Shown here piece after piece: positions 45,892-53,872 of a stretch of DNA of 64,000 nucleotides. This DNA is from an uncultured Bacilli bacterium (GTDB lineage Bacteria > Bacillota_I > Bacilli_A > RF39 > UBA660): positions 1-64,000 of the forward strand of contig CAKPCH010000006.1 of assembly GCA_934141535.1 (NCBI GenBank), given 5' to 3'. The notes under the pieces were generated by a model that was not told the origin of the DNA, ran no database searches, and was given only the letters and a program-made list of their open reading frames with translations. The position numbers and the translations under genes are program-made. Position 1 is the stretch's first letter. The number at the start of each line of letters is the position of its first letter.

Positions 45892-46710
45892 ATGAATAGA
45901 AGAAAAATAAAGTGGAAAAACATATTCTTAACTCTTTTTATTTTTATTTTAATAGTCATTTTAATTATTAGTAGTATTAATATTGTAAAATGGTATAAAG
46001 ATTCTAAAAAGAATGATAAACAAATAACAAAAATATATGATGAAGTTAAGGTAGAAGAAAAAACAGATAATGATAATACTGTAATTATTGAAAGTCAAGA
46101 GGATTTAACAAATCCATATTGGGATTATATAAAGATGAATTTAATCGATGTAGATTTTAGTAAATTAAAGAGTGAAAATGATGAAGTTGCTGGTTGGATA
46201 CAAGTAAATGGTACTAATATAAATTACCCTTTTGTTAAAACTTCAGATAATGATTTTTACCTTCATCATACATTTGATAAATCTTATAACAATGCTGGAT
46301 GGGTATTTATGGATTATAGAAATAATAAAGATGAATTTGATAAAAATACTATTCTTTATGCTCATGGTAGATTAGATAATACAATGTTTGGATCATTAAG
46401 AAAAATACTTAAAAGTGGATGGCTAAATGATGTTAATAATCATGTAATTAAACTATCTACAGAAAAAGAAAATACTTTATGGCAAGTATTTTCTGTATAT
46501 AGAATTCCTACTACAAATGATTATATACAAACTACATTTAGTAATGATGCTGAGTTTAAAAAGTTTTTAGATCTTTTAATAAATAGAAGTTCTTATAAAT
46601 TTAATGTGAGTGTTAATGAGTTTGATAAAATTTTAACACTTTCTACTTGTTATGATGATAATGATAAAGTGGTATTACATGCTAAATTAATAAAGAAAGA
46701 AGCAAAATAA
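45892..46710 (+). CDS. Class B sortase
   Basis: A 272-aa membrane-anchored transpeptidase (anchor residues 11-32) of the sortase B fold. Catalytic His158 is in LYAHGR and Cys253 in TLSTCYDD; the usual Arg of RFVVHAK is Lys259 (KVVLHAK). Class B sortases attach proteins, such as haem-acquisition or pilus parts, to the wall. No NPQTN-like or LPXTG substrate is nearby. It has GGTGATATA upstream of the ATG. One of the few plus-strand genes. Confidence 0.9.
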   Translation: MNRRKIKWKNIFLTLFIFILIVILIISSINIVKWYKDSKKNDKQITKIYDEVKVEEKTDNDNTVIIESQEDLTNPYWDYIKMNLIDVDFSKLKSENDEVAGWIQVNGTNINYPFVKTSDNDFYLHHTFDKSYNNAGWVFMDYRNNKDEFDKNTILYAHGRLDNTMFGSLRKILKSGWLNDVNNHVIKLSTEKENTLWQVFSVYRIPTTNDYIQTTFSNDAEFKKFLDLLINRSSYKFNVSVNEFDKILTLSTCYDDNDKVVLHAKLIKKEAK

Positions 46711-46723
46711 TTCTTTCTTTTAT
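46691..46723 (+). terminator. Terminator of the sortase gene
   Basis: AAAGAAAGAA and TTCTTTCTTT pair around the stop codon and run into T-rich sequence. Confidence 0.65.
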
Positions 46724-46738
46724 ATTATATAATTTAAA

Positions 46739-47050
46739 TTAATTTAGAATGTTTTTAATATCAATTTTTTGATATAAAACTCTAACAACAGTAATTATTT
46801 TATCATTTTCATTTATAGTGTAAAACATAAGAAAATTTTTAACCTTAACACTTCTATAAACGTTTTTTAATTTTGATGTTGAACTATATTCAGATGAACT
46901 ATAAGGAAACTCTAAGATACTACGTGCACTATTAATAAAGCACTTAGATAAATTAATTGCCGCAGTACTATTTTTTAGATTATTAGAAATATAATATATA
47001 ATATCATCCATATCTTTTTTTGCTATTGGCAAAAATTCTAATCTATACAT
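46739..47050 (-). CDS. RelE/ParE-superfamily toxin
   Basis: A 103-aa protein starting YRLEFLPIAKKDMDDIIYYI, the usual first strand and helix of RelE/ParE toxins, then LEFPYSS-type spacing, NVYRSVKVKNFLMFYTINE and VVRVLYQKIDI. RelE members cut mRNA at the ribosome while ParE members target gyrase; this one cannot be placed between them by eye. It lies one base after the antitoxin gene, with AAGGAG upstream. Confidence 0.88.
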   Translation of the reverse strand: MYRLEFLPIAKKDMDDIIYYISNNLKNSTAAINLSKCFINSARSILEFPYSSSEYSSTSKLKNVYRSVKVKNFLMFYTINENDKIITVVRVLYQKIDIKNILN

Positions 47051-47051
47051 G

Positions 47052-47333
47052 TTACTCCTTGTTAATTATACTATTCATACTTTTTTCAATATCATCTATA
47101 TTATATCTTTTTGATGTATTATTCATTTCACTTTCTGCTTCCTTTAATTTATTATAAATAACTTCATCAGATAAACCAGACTTTACCTCGAATGGTAATT
47201 TTTGTTCTCGCAATACTGCTTTTATAAATATATTAATAGCAGTTGAAACGTTCATACCAACATTATTACAAAATTGTTCAAAATTTTTTTTATCATTTGC
47301 ATCTACTCTAACATTTAACGTTAATGATTCCAT
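47052..47333 (-). CDS. RelB/DinJ-type antitoxin
   Basis: A 93-aa protein with an N-terminal ribbon-helix-helix, TLNVRVDANDKKNFEQFCNN then VGMNVSTAINIFIKA, typical of RelB/DinJ. The acidic, flexible C-terminus would wrap the toxin. ATG 47333 is used, as the protein then starts with the DNA-binding strand; the longer frame overlaps the promoter. Such antitoxins repress their own operon. Confidence 0.88.
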   Translation of the reverse strand: MESLTLNVRVDANDKKNFEQFCNNVGMNVSTAINIFIKAVLREQKLPFEVKSGLSDEVIYNKLKEAESEMNNTSKRYNIDDIEKSMNSIINKE

Positions 47334-47355
47334 ACTATCACTCTCTTCTAATAAA

Positions 47356-47395
47356 AGTATACTCTTTTTTGCAAACATTGTCAATAATTGTATAC
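47356..47395 (-). promoter_or_regulatory. Promoter and candidate operator of the toxin-antitoxin operon
   Basis: On the minus strand: TTGACA (47379-47384), a 17-base spacer, TATACT (47356-47361). Two copies of the palindrome GTATAC (47357-47362 and 47390-47395) flank it, one overlapping the -10, as expected for a repressor binding site. Confidence 0.7.
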
Positions 47396-47487
47396 ACAGT
47401 GTATTACATTATATTATTATTGTAAATATTTTTTTGTAAAAAATACAATAAAAATAGTATAAAGATTTAAATAATAAATATATTTAC

Positions 47488-48579
47488 TTATTTTTGATAT
47501 CTACTTATATTTAATATTATACCAATACTTGCCATTGATATTAATAATGAACTTCCACCATAACTTAAGAATGGCAAAGTAACCCCTGTTACAGGTATAA
47601 GTCCTACTACTACACTTAAATTAAGTATTGTTTGAAATATAAATCCAAATGTTATTCCAAAAGCTAAAAACTTACCAAACAGGTCGTTGCACTTCATACT
47701 TATTTTTAAGCAATTATAAAATACTATTATAAATAATGTAGAAATAATAATAACGCCTAAAAATCCAAATTCTTCACTTATTATAGAAAATATAAAATCT
47801 GTTTGAGGTTCTGGTAAATAAAAATGTTTTTGAATAGAATTACCTAGTCCAAGTCCAAAAAGTCCCCCAGGACCTATAGCATACAAACTTTGTATTATTT
47901 GAAACCCACTACCTAAAGGATCACTCCATGGATTTAAGAAAGATAATATTCTTTTTAATCTATAGGGCGCTACTAATATAAGCCCTACTACACCTGCTAT
48001 ACCTAATATACCAAATCTAACAAATATTTTTATATTTAAACCAGCTATAAATAACATTCCTATTATAGTCATTACTATAATTACACCTGTGCCAAAATCT
48101 GGTTGTAACATTATAAGTCCAAATACAATTAATGTAATAGCAAGTATAGGTATAACACCTTTTTTAATATCACTCATAGAATTAGGATTGTTAGATAAAT
48201 ATTTAGCTGTAAAAATAATGAGTGCTAATTTACAGGCTTCACTTGGTTGTATACCAAAAGAACCTATACCAAACCAACTTCTTGAACCATTTCTAAGACT
48301 ACCTATACCAGGTATTAATACTAATATTAATAATATTATAGACATGATAAGAATTTTATTTGAATACTTAAAATATTTCTTATAGTCAAATTTACTTACA
48401 AATATCATAAGAATAATACCAATTATAAAAAATAAACCTTGATTTTTTAAATATTTATATCCATCATTAAACTTATATGTAGCCCATACATACGAAGATG
48501 AATAAACCATAATAACACCTAAGAGTGCTAAAAGAATAACACTTATAAATAAAGCAAATTCAAATCTATTATTCTTCAC
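47488..48579 (-). CDS. ftsW: FtsW/SpoVE-type peptidoglycan glycosyltransferase
   Basis: A SEDS-family enzyme, 363 aa with about ten membrane helices, that polymerises glycan strands. Motifs: SRSWFGIGSFGIQPSE, LQPDFGTGVII, PEPQTDFIFSIISEEFGFLG and IPVTGVTLPFLSYGGSSLL. The last is close to FtsW and SpoVE; RodA cannot be excluded. No cognate penicillin-binding protein is adjacent. The start is GTG, preceded by AGGTGATAAA. Confidence 0.88.
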   Translation of the reverse strand: MKNNRFEFALFISVILLALLGVIMVYSSSYVWATYKFNDGYKYLKNQGLFFIIGIILMIFVSKFDYKKYFKYSNKILIMSIILLILVLIPGIGSLRNGSRSWFGIGSFGIQPSEACKLALIIFTAKYLSNNPNSMSDIKKGVIPILAITLIVFGLIMLQPDFGTGVIIVMTIIGMLFIAGLNIKIFVRFGILGIAGVVGLILVAPYRLKRILSFLNPWSDPLGSGFQIIQSLYAIGPGGLFGLGLGNSIQKHFYLPEPQTDFIFSIISEEFGFLGVIIISTLFIIVFYNCLKISMKCNDLFGKFLAFGITFGFIFQTILNLSVVVGLIPVTGVTLPFLSYGGSSLLISMASIGIILNISRYQK

Positions 48580-48623
48580 TTTATCACCTATATAAGTCTA
48601 TTTTATTTAAAGTAAAATATTAA

Positions 48624-48649
48624 AAAAAGATAGAAAACTATCTTTTTAC
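48624..48649 (-). terminator. Terminator of the CotD-like gene
   Basis: AAAGATAG-TTTTC-TATCTTT on the minus strand followed by T. Confidence 0.8.
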
Positions 48650-48909
48650 ATATTATTAAACATATTTCCTTGGCATCCACCACAATCATTATTAACTACT
48701 ACATTTTCTTCATCACATGTATATTGTGGAGTATAAGTATGTGTATATATATGTTTATTTATAACATGAGTATGTATTGGGCAGCAATGTTTTACTTCAT
48801 GATGAAATTCTTTTTCTACACATTTAGTTATTGTAGGCTCCATAATTGGTTGTTCCATTATAGGTTGTTGTCTATTACACCCACAACCACAATTTCTATT
48901 AAAAAACAT
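48646..48909 (-). CDS. CotD-like inner spore coat protein
   Basis: An 87-aa Cys- and His-rich protein: CGCGCNRQQ at the start, VEKEFHHEVKHCCPIHTHV in the middle, then INKHIYTHTYTPQYTC. The pattern of CCP, HTH and THTYTPQ resembles CotD of Bacillus. ATG 48909 has AAGGAGG seven bases upstream. With cotE it is a second coat gene in the window. Monocistronic. Confidence 0.78.
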   Translation of the reverse strand: MFFNRNCGCGCNRQQPIMEQPIMEPTITKCVEKEFHHEVKHCCPIHTHVINKHIYTHTYTPQYTCDEENVVVNNDCGGCQGNMFNNM

Positions 48910-48930
48910 CAAATACCTCCTTATCTAGTT

Positions 48931-48939
48931 TATCATATG
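48931..48939 (-). promoter_or_regulatory. Possible sporulation -10 element of the CotD-like gene
   Basis: CATATGATA on the minus strand matches the sigma-K/sigma-E -10 pattern CATANNNTA. No convincing -35 is visible. Confidence 0.3.
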
Positions 48940-48981
48940 AAGGTATTTATAATTTGAATAGTTAATTATACTATTTATGAT

Positions 48982-50346
48982 TTATAAATTATTATCACTT
49001 GTATTTTCTAAAATATACTTTATTTTTTCTATTATATTATTAATATAATACAGTCTCATATCATCTAATATTTTATTTACTACTTCTATAGATATTTCTC
49101 TTTCACTTTTATTAGTAGTATCAAAAAATAATAAATTAATATTTTGATTTTTAGATAATTCTTTCATATTAAATAATGATGTATTATACTCATCAACATT
49201 CTTTTGATTTAAAAAATTTCTTTTTTCAAGTGATATATTAGTATAATAATCTCTTTTTAAACAAGTAATACTATCAGTATAAAGTGCAAGTACTATATTT
49301 ATCTTAGATTTAATAAGTGGTATATATTTATTTTTATATTTATTATATTCAATAAATGTTAATCCGTTTTTTAAATACAATCTATCTACCCATATTAATC
49401 TATCAAAAAGTGATCTATCTATAATTATTATATCTTTATCTTTTTTTAGTGATTCATTTAATTGTCTTAATGTGTATTTAGGTATTTCAAAATTTACAAC
49501 ATTCGTATATTCATTTTTTAGTTTTGGATATATTTTTGTTTTATATTTTATAGATGTTGTAAATTCTTGAATTACTTCACAATCAAATTGTGCTTTTATA
49601 AAAAAATCTTTTATATTTTTTATTAAAGTTGTTTTACCTGTTCTTGGAGTTCCTGTAAATTCTATTACATAAGGTTTAAGATCAAATACTGATTTTAATT
49701 TTTTTATTTCTAATTTTTTAAAATGTAATTTTAATACTTTTTTATATTCTTCTTCATTATCTTTATAAATTATATTTTTTACATATTCATCATTCTTTTT
49801 GTCATAGAATATGTAATCTATTAATTCTTTTAATTTAACAAACATTGGATGTTTAAAGTCTTCATTATATATTAAACTTTCATAAAGATTAGTAAAATAC
49901 CATTTTTGATCTTCAAATCCTCTATTAAAACTACTAAAATCATATTTATTATTTTTTTCAAAGAAAATAATCATATCTTCAAGATTACTAATTTTATCTG
50001 CACAACATATTGCCTTATGTCTTAAATCTAAAGTTTTAATAGTGTCTATAGTATATTTCTTTCTATCTTCCCAAGATAAGCTTTTATCAATTTCAGTATC
50101 GCCTAATACAAGTGATAAAATATCTTCACCAAACAATTCTAATATATCATCTTTTGTGTATTTAGTATCTTCTATTACATCATGAAGGATACCTGCGGCA
50201 ATTACATTATCATCAAATTGATATTCTTTTAATATATCTCCTACATCCAAAGGATGTATTATCATTGGTTTATCTTTTTCAGTTTTCCTAACTTGATTAA
50301 AATGAGCTTTTATAGCAAATTCTTTAGCTCTCTTTATTATATCCAT
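48982..50346 (-). CDS. HD hydrolase domain fused to a P-loop nucleoside-kinase-like domain
   Basis: A 454-aa fusion. Residues 1-130 form an HD domain of the SpoT/RelA hydrolase type: His31 in IIHPLD, His55-Asp56 in LHDVIEDT and Asp117 in CADKISNL. Residues 225-440 are a deoxynucleoside/thymidylate-kinase-like P-loop domain: Walker A TGTPRTGKTTL (231-241), the DRS motif IIIIDRSLFDR and a late Arg-rich LID region (CLKRDYY). A plausible role is in nucleotide or alarmone turnover, but this pairing of domains is unfamiliar to me. A structured RNA is encoded immediately upstream on the same strand. Confidence 0.82.
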   Translation of the reverse strand: MDIIKRAKEFAIKAHFNQVRKTEKDKPMIIHPLDVGDILKEYQFDDNVIAAGILHDVIEDTKYTKDDILELFGEDILSLVLGDTEIDKSLSWEDRKKYTIDTIKTLDLRHKAICCADKISNLEDMIIFFEKNNKYDFSSFNRGFEDQKWYFTNLYESLIYNEDFKHPMFVKLKELIDYIFYDKKNDEYVKNIIYKDNEEEYKKVLKLHFKKLEIKKLKSVFDLKPYVIEFTGTPRTGKTTLIKNIKDFFIKAQFDCEVIQEFTTSIKYKTKIYPKLKNEYTNVVNFEIPKYTLRQLNESLKKDKDIIIIDRSLFDRLIWVDRLYLKNGLTFIEYNKYKNKYIPLIKSKINIVLALYTDSITCLKRDYYTNISLEKRNFLNQKNVDEYNTSLFNMKELSKNQNINLLFFDTTNKSEREISIEVVNKILDDMRLYYINNIIEKIKYILENTSDNNL

Positions 50347-50380
50347 AACGTCACCTATTTAATTATAATATTTAAGCACC

Positions 50381-50414
50381 AAAAAAGCAACGATCCTGAT
50401 AAAATCATTGCTTT
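50381..50414 (-). terminator. Terminator between the 313-nt RNA and the HD-kinase gene
   Basis: AAAAGCAATGAT and ATCGTTGCTTTT form a 12-bp stem (one G-U) followed by T on the minus strand, 34 bases before the HD-kinase start codon. Confidence 0.85.
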
Positions 50415-50693
50415 TGAGTTTAGAAAATTACAACTTCGTATTATCAGTAAAAAGTGTAATCATCTACCATTGAAGTTTTCTTTCTTCTTACAATTGTAAC
50501 GTTTAGAGTTGGCAGAATAACCTATAACACTTTAGTGAATGTAGTCATATAACATAAAATGTGTTATACAACTTTTTCACTAAGTGTTTATTAAAGATAT
50601 TTTTTAATAGTTATTTTTTTATTATATTTACTCAATTATTTTATTTAATAATTGATATAATTTCTTAACTATTTTTTATATCATCTCTAAACT
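50381..50693 (-). ncRNA. 313-nt structured RNA, free RNA or leader of the HD-kinase gene
   Basis: There is no protein gene here. The predicted start (about 50693) coincides with the first base of AGUUUAGA, which pairs with UCUAAACU (50417-50424) just before the terminator, closing the whole RNA. Inside: AAUAGUUA pairs perfectly with UAACUAUU further on; CAAUUAUU with AAUAAUUG; a two-part hairpin AACACUU...AAGUGUU with AGUGAA/UUCACU and a further inner stem UUGUAUAACA/UGUUAUAUGA; and AACUUC with GAAGUU. CUGAUAA near the 3' end is complementary to UUAUCAG in the terminator loop, so readthrough could be switched. I recognise no known class. Confidence 0.68.
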
Positions 50694-50699
50694 ATATTA

Positions 50700-50728
50700 A
50701 GTATACTATATAAATTTATTTTTGTCAA
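50700..50728 (-). promoter_or_regulatory. Consensus promoter of the 313-nt RNA
   Basis: On the minus strand: TTGACA (50723-50728), a 17-base spacer, TATACT (50700-50705). Confidence 0.85.
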
Positions 50729-50750
50729 CATTTTTTTATCTAAAACTGAT

Positions 50751-50796
50751 AATAAGCCATTTCAGACTACAAGCAACCTAAAATGGCTTATTTTTA
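50751..50796 (+). promoter_or_regulatory. Long inverted repeat before the XRE gene
   Basis: AATAAGCCATTT (50751-50762) and AAATGGCTTATT (50781-50792) are exact inverted repeats with an 18-base loop, followed by TTTT. It could be a plus-strand terminator or attenuator, or a binding site for the XRE regulator. A TATAAT (50798-50803) lies between it and the gene. Confidence 0.55.
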
Positions 50797-50819
50797 ATAT
50801 AATTGTAATGGTGTTTGTT

Positions 50820-51050
50820 ATGAATAGATTAAAAGATTTAAGAGAAGATAATGACTTATATCAAAAAGATATTGCTAAAATACTTAATATATCTCAAACG
50901 GGATATTCAAAATATGAAACTGAGACAAATGATATACCTACAAATATTCTAATTAAACTTGCCCTATTCTATGAAACTAGTACAGATTACATTCTAGGAT
51001 TAACAAACGAGAAAAAAATTCAATATAAAAGAAACAATATAGTAAAATAA
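50820..51050 (+). CDS. XRE-family helix-turn-helix regulator
   Basis: A 76-aa Cro/C1-type DNA-binding protein: RLKDLREDNDLYQKDIAKIL, then ISQTGYSKYETETNDIPTNI, the two helices of the HTH, and LALFYETSTDYILGLT. I use ATG 50820 because the protein then begins MNRLKDLRE, the usual start; GGTG is seven bases upstream, and an in-frame ATG is four codons earlier. It is convergent with the HipA-like kinase, so it is not a standard hipBA operon. Confidence 0.85.
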   Translation: MNRLKDLREDNDLYQKDIAKILNISQTGYSKYETETNDIPTNILIKLALFYETSTDYILGLTNEKKIQYKRNNIVK

Positions 51051-51076
51051 AGGCTTAAAAAAGTCTTTATTTTGTT
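51046..51076. terminator. Bidirectional terminator between XRE and the HipA-like gene
   Basis: AAAATAAAGGCTT and AAGTCTTTATTTT pair across the two stops, with A and T runs on each side. Confidence 0.7.
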
Positions 51077-52236
51077 TTTATAATGGTCTTTAATTTATTT
51101 ATTCTACTTAATAATAAAGTACATAATTTATTAATTCTTCTATCTGTCATTTTAGTAACACTTTGATATTTATGTAGTAAATTATCAAAATCTTCTTCTA
51201 TTCCATCTAATTTAGATAAGTCAATTCTTTTTATATCTTTTACTTTGGAAATAATTGAATCAAAATTATCTACTGTGTAGAAAAATCTTCCTTGACCATT
51301 TATAATTAATTCTTCATCATTATAATCTAAAATATTTAAAGATTGACCATTATCAAATATAGGAGCAATATCTAACCATCTTAAAGTATTAACATCTCTT
51401 ATTACTCCAAAATTGTTTAAATGCCTGTCTTCATTTAAAATTAAGTAGTCAAGAATAAACATATTTTCTAATTTTTCACGTACATCACTAATTCCTTTTT
51501 CTTCTAAAATATTAATATATTCCTCATATGCTTTTTCTTTTTCTATATTTTTATATAAGACTTGTTGTGCTGGAATTAATTCAGTATTACTATTAATAAA
51601 GCATTCACACTTAGAAACTACTTTTTCATTTACAACATCTATAGTATATGTTACATGACAAAATCCAAGTTTTTCACATATCATACTTGCTAAAACTTCA
51701 TTAAATGGTTGCATAACTTCATTTTTATAAGCTCCCTTTAATAAATACCTTTTATTATTTTCAATAATCCATGTTTTTTTTAATCTACCATCCGTAGTAT
51801 TATTTGGAGATATTAAATTAATTTTTGTACTAGTGTCTAATTCATTACCAAATGTTGCATTAGTAAATTCTGAAGCATCAAAATCATGTTCAAAAAAATT
51901 TATATCATTATATTTTATATTAGAACCTGCTTGTTTTACCCAATATTGGTCAGATAGTGATAAGGCAAATGCTTTATCTAATAAGTCATCTGGTGAAGTA
52001 ACATTTAATTTAGCAAGTAATAAATCTAAATCATCTCTCCAAGATGGGATTCCCCTACCTTTAAACCAATCAGTAAGTATTGGTGTAATATCAATATTCT
52101 TAGAAAAACTATTATATATAATTAATGGAGCATATTCAATATTTTTAGTTTCATATATCTTAGTAAATACTTTTAATACTTCATTATATTCTGCAACTAA
52201 TATTTCAGTATTTTTATTCATTAATATACATTTCAT
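51067..52236 (-). CDS. HipA-like serine/threonine kinase
   Basis: A 389-aa protein with the HipA-type kinase core in its C-terminal half. The catalytic loop is LNEDRHLNNFG (residues 267-277) and the metal-binding motif is IAPIFDNGQSL (290-300), equivalent to DFG. The first 150 residues lack the HipA N-terminal beta-barrel signature and instead carry KGRGIPSWRDDLD. Homologues of this shorter form (CtkA-like) phosphorylate proteins. No antitoxin gene precedes it on the same strand. GAGGTGAAG precedes the ATG. Confidence 0.82.
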   Translation of the reverse strand: MKCILMNKNTEILVAEYNEVLKVFTKIYETKNIEYAPLIIYNSFSKNIDITPILTDWFKGRGIPSWRDDLDLLLAKLNVTSPDDLLDKAFALSLSDQYWVKQAGSNIKYNDINFFEHDFDASEFTNATFGNELDTSTKINLISPNNTTDGRLKKTWIIENNKRYLLKGAYKNEVMQPFNEVLASMICEKLGFCHVTYTIDVVNEKVVSKCECFINSNTELIPAQQVLYKNIEKEKAYEEYINILEEKGISDVREKLENMFILDYLILNEDRHLNNFGVIRDVNTLRWLDIAPIFDNGQSLNILDYNDEELIINGQGRFFYTVDNFDSIISKVKDIKRIDLSKLDGIEEDFDNLLHKYQSVTKMTDRRINKLCTLLLSRINKLKTIIKTK

Positions 52237-52332
52237 AGCTTCACCTCTATAGATATTTTACCATGATTTTATTTTATTTTCTATGAATTTATATCTATAT
52301 AAATAAAATTTTAAAAACAAATAAAATAAAGT

Positions 52333-53277
52333 TTATTTAATAACATGTTTATCGGAAATAACCTCTGGATTTAAAATAATTATAGATTTAAGATTTTCGA
52401 TTTCTTGTATCTGTTCTTTTAAACCTATCATTTCTTCCTTATTAGTTTTTATAGAAAGTAATTCATTATTGCTTTTTGTATTATCGTTTTCTAAATTATT
52501 TTTAAAAATTTTACCTGGTAATTCAATATGATTATTATTCCAAAGCTCATTATTTTTCCTATCAACAATACACATATAATCTATTATATTCTCTTCAAAA
52601 CCATTCATATATATAACGTTTATACTATCCGGTAGTGTTTCAACGGAATAATCATGAAAGCTTTTTGGAACTTTTCTTATTATATGTTCGCTATTTCTCA
52701 TGATTGTACTTCTTAAAACACATGCTTCATAAGAAATGTTTTTATTTGTTGAAACAAACACAATTATATTTCTATAATTATTTTTTTTCAAATCTCGCAA
52801 ACATTTTAAAGGTCCAACAGGTTCTCTCATACCCCATTCAATAATCATATTATATGAATTTTCTTTTCCCATTTCAATTAATTTATCAGTCATAGCACCT
52901 GCAAAAAAGTGGGTAAAATCAGCTATATCATTACCTGGCGTATCATTTACAGTTTCTTTTCTATCTTTCCAATGTTCTTTAATACATTCTTCAATTTCTA
53001 AATATCTTGGATGATACATTCTATAATTATCTATACCTATTTCAATTGCATTTTTTAACTCATTTTTTAAATTCATTGAAAGTACAGTTTTACCACTACC
53101 AGGTTGTCCACCTATAAAAATTGAATAAGGATTATTTGTTGTAGAACAACCACGTTTTAAATGTTCAAATGCTAATTTACTAATTCTATCTAGTTCTACT
53201 TCTGTAAAACTAGATAATCTCATAACATCTTCTTTAGAATAACCTCTTTTTATCAAAGCTTCTAATCTACTATTCAT
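52333..53277 (-). CDS. Zeta-toxin-type kinase
   Basis: A 314-aa P-loop protein similar to zeta/PezT toxins, which phosphorylate UDP-N-acetylglucosamine and block wall synthesis. Walker A FIGGQPGSGKTVL (residues 54-66), the substrate-site GIDNYRMYHP (81-90, with catalytic Asp83), MIIEWGMREP, and RSTIMRNSE. A C-terminal tail of about 60 residues, rich in N, K and E, extends past the usual fold. It overlaps the preceding small gene by eight bases, the layout of an antitoxin-toxin pair. Confidence 0.85.
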   Translation of the reverse strand: MNSRLEALIKRGYSKEDVMRLSSFTEVELDRISKLAFEHLKRGCSTTNNPYSIFIGGQPGSGKTVLSMNLKNELKNAIEIGIDNYRMYHPRYLEIEECIKEHWKDRKETVNDTPGNDIADFTHFFAGAMTDKLIEMGKENSYNMIIEWGMREPVGPLKCLRDLKKNNYRNIIVFVSTNKNISYEACVLRSTIMRNSEHIIRKVPKSFHDYSVETLPDSINVIYMNGFEENIIDYMCIVDRKNNELWNNNHIELPGKIFKNNLENDNTKSNNELLSIKTNKEEMIGLKEQIQEIENLKSIIILNPEVISDKHVIK

Positions 53278-53494
53278 TAATAATTTCCTCTATTCTATTT
53301 ATAGTATACATAATTATTTTTTTATAATTATTAACTTTATTTATTTCACTACATATTCTAACCTTATCTTCATAAAAAGTAAGTTCACTAAGTAGTTTTT
53401 TTAGTTCTAAATTATTCTCTGATTTATTTATACTTAAAGCAAATATATTTTCACAATATTCTATAATACTTTCCTTCATAACATTAATATTCAT
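53270..53494 (-). CDS. Small helical protein, probable antitoxin of the zeta-type kinase
   Basis: A 74-aa all-helical protein rich in I, N, E and K, starting ATG 53494 (GGTGATGAT upstream). I do not recognise epsilon or PezA in it, but its position, eight-base overlap with the zeta-like gene and size match the antitoxin half of such pairs. A role as inhibitor is inference only. Confidence 0.55.
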   Translation of the reverse strand: MNINVMKESIIEYCENIFALSINKSENNLELKKLLSELTFYEDKVRICSEINKVNNYKKIIMYTINRIEEIINE

Positions 53495-53538
53495 ATCATC
53501 ACCATTTTTATACAATAAAGAAGATACTATATAAGTAT

Positions 53539-53844
53539 CTATTCTATATCTAAATTCATATCACCATTATTAATTTTATCTACTACATCCTTTAATTTTG
53601 GTTGCAATTCTTTCCATTCTTCATTAGCATATCCCATGTAATATACATCTTTTATTTGATCATGATTAAATAATAAATTTTGATCTGATCTAATAACACC
53701 TGCTGGATAAATACAACCTATGTAATCAAACATCTTATCTCCTGATTCTTTTCCCTTAGCTGCAAAACCTATAATCATAACTTTTCTTGTAGCTTCTTTA
53801 AGTAAGCACACAGTACCTATTGGCAAATATTTTTCTTTATTCAT
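53539..53844 (-). CDS. DUF4176 family protein (T7SS-associated)
   Basis: A 101-aa soluble protein: YLPIGTVCLLKEATRKVMII, MFDYIGCIYPAGV, FNHDQIKDVYYMGYANEEW. These match DUF4176, found repeatedly in T7SS toxin loci of Firmicutes, where its job is unknown. It follows the probable immunity gene, in keeping with that association. AAGGGAG precedes the ATG. Confidence 0.8.
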   Translation of the reverse strand: MNKEKYLPIGTVCLLKEATRKVMIIGFAAKGKESGDKMFDYIGCIYPAGVIRSDQNLLFNHDQIKDVYYMGYANEEWKELQPKLKDVVDKINNGDMNLDIE

Positions 53845-53872
53845 TATTATTCTCCCTTAACTCTTATTAAAC

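Noticed and set aside
50381..50693. T-box, 6S, tmRNA, SRP or RNase P RNA
   Set aside because: None of the conserved T-box, tmRNA, SRP or RNase P motifs is visible.
51833..52252. A 139-codon plus-strand frame
   Set aside because: Antisense shadow of the HipA-like kinase gene; no ribosome site.
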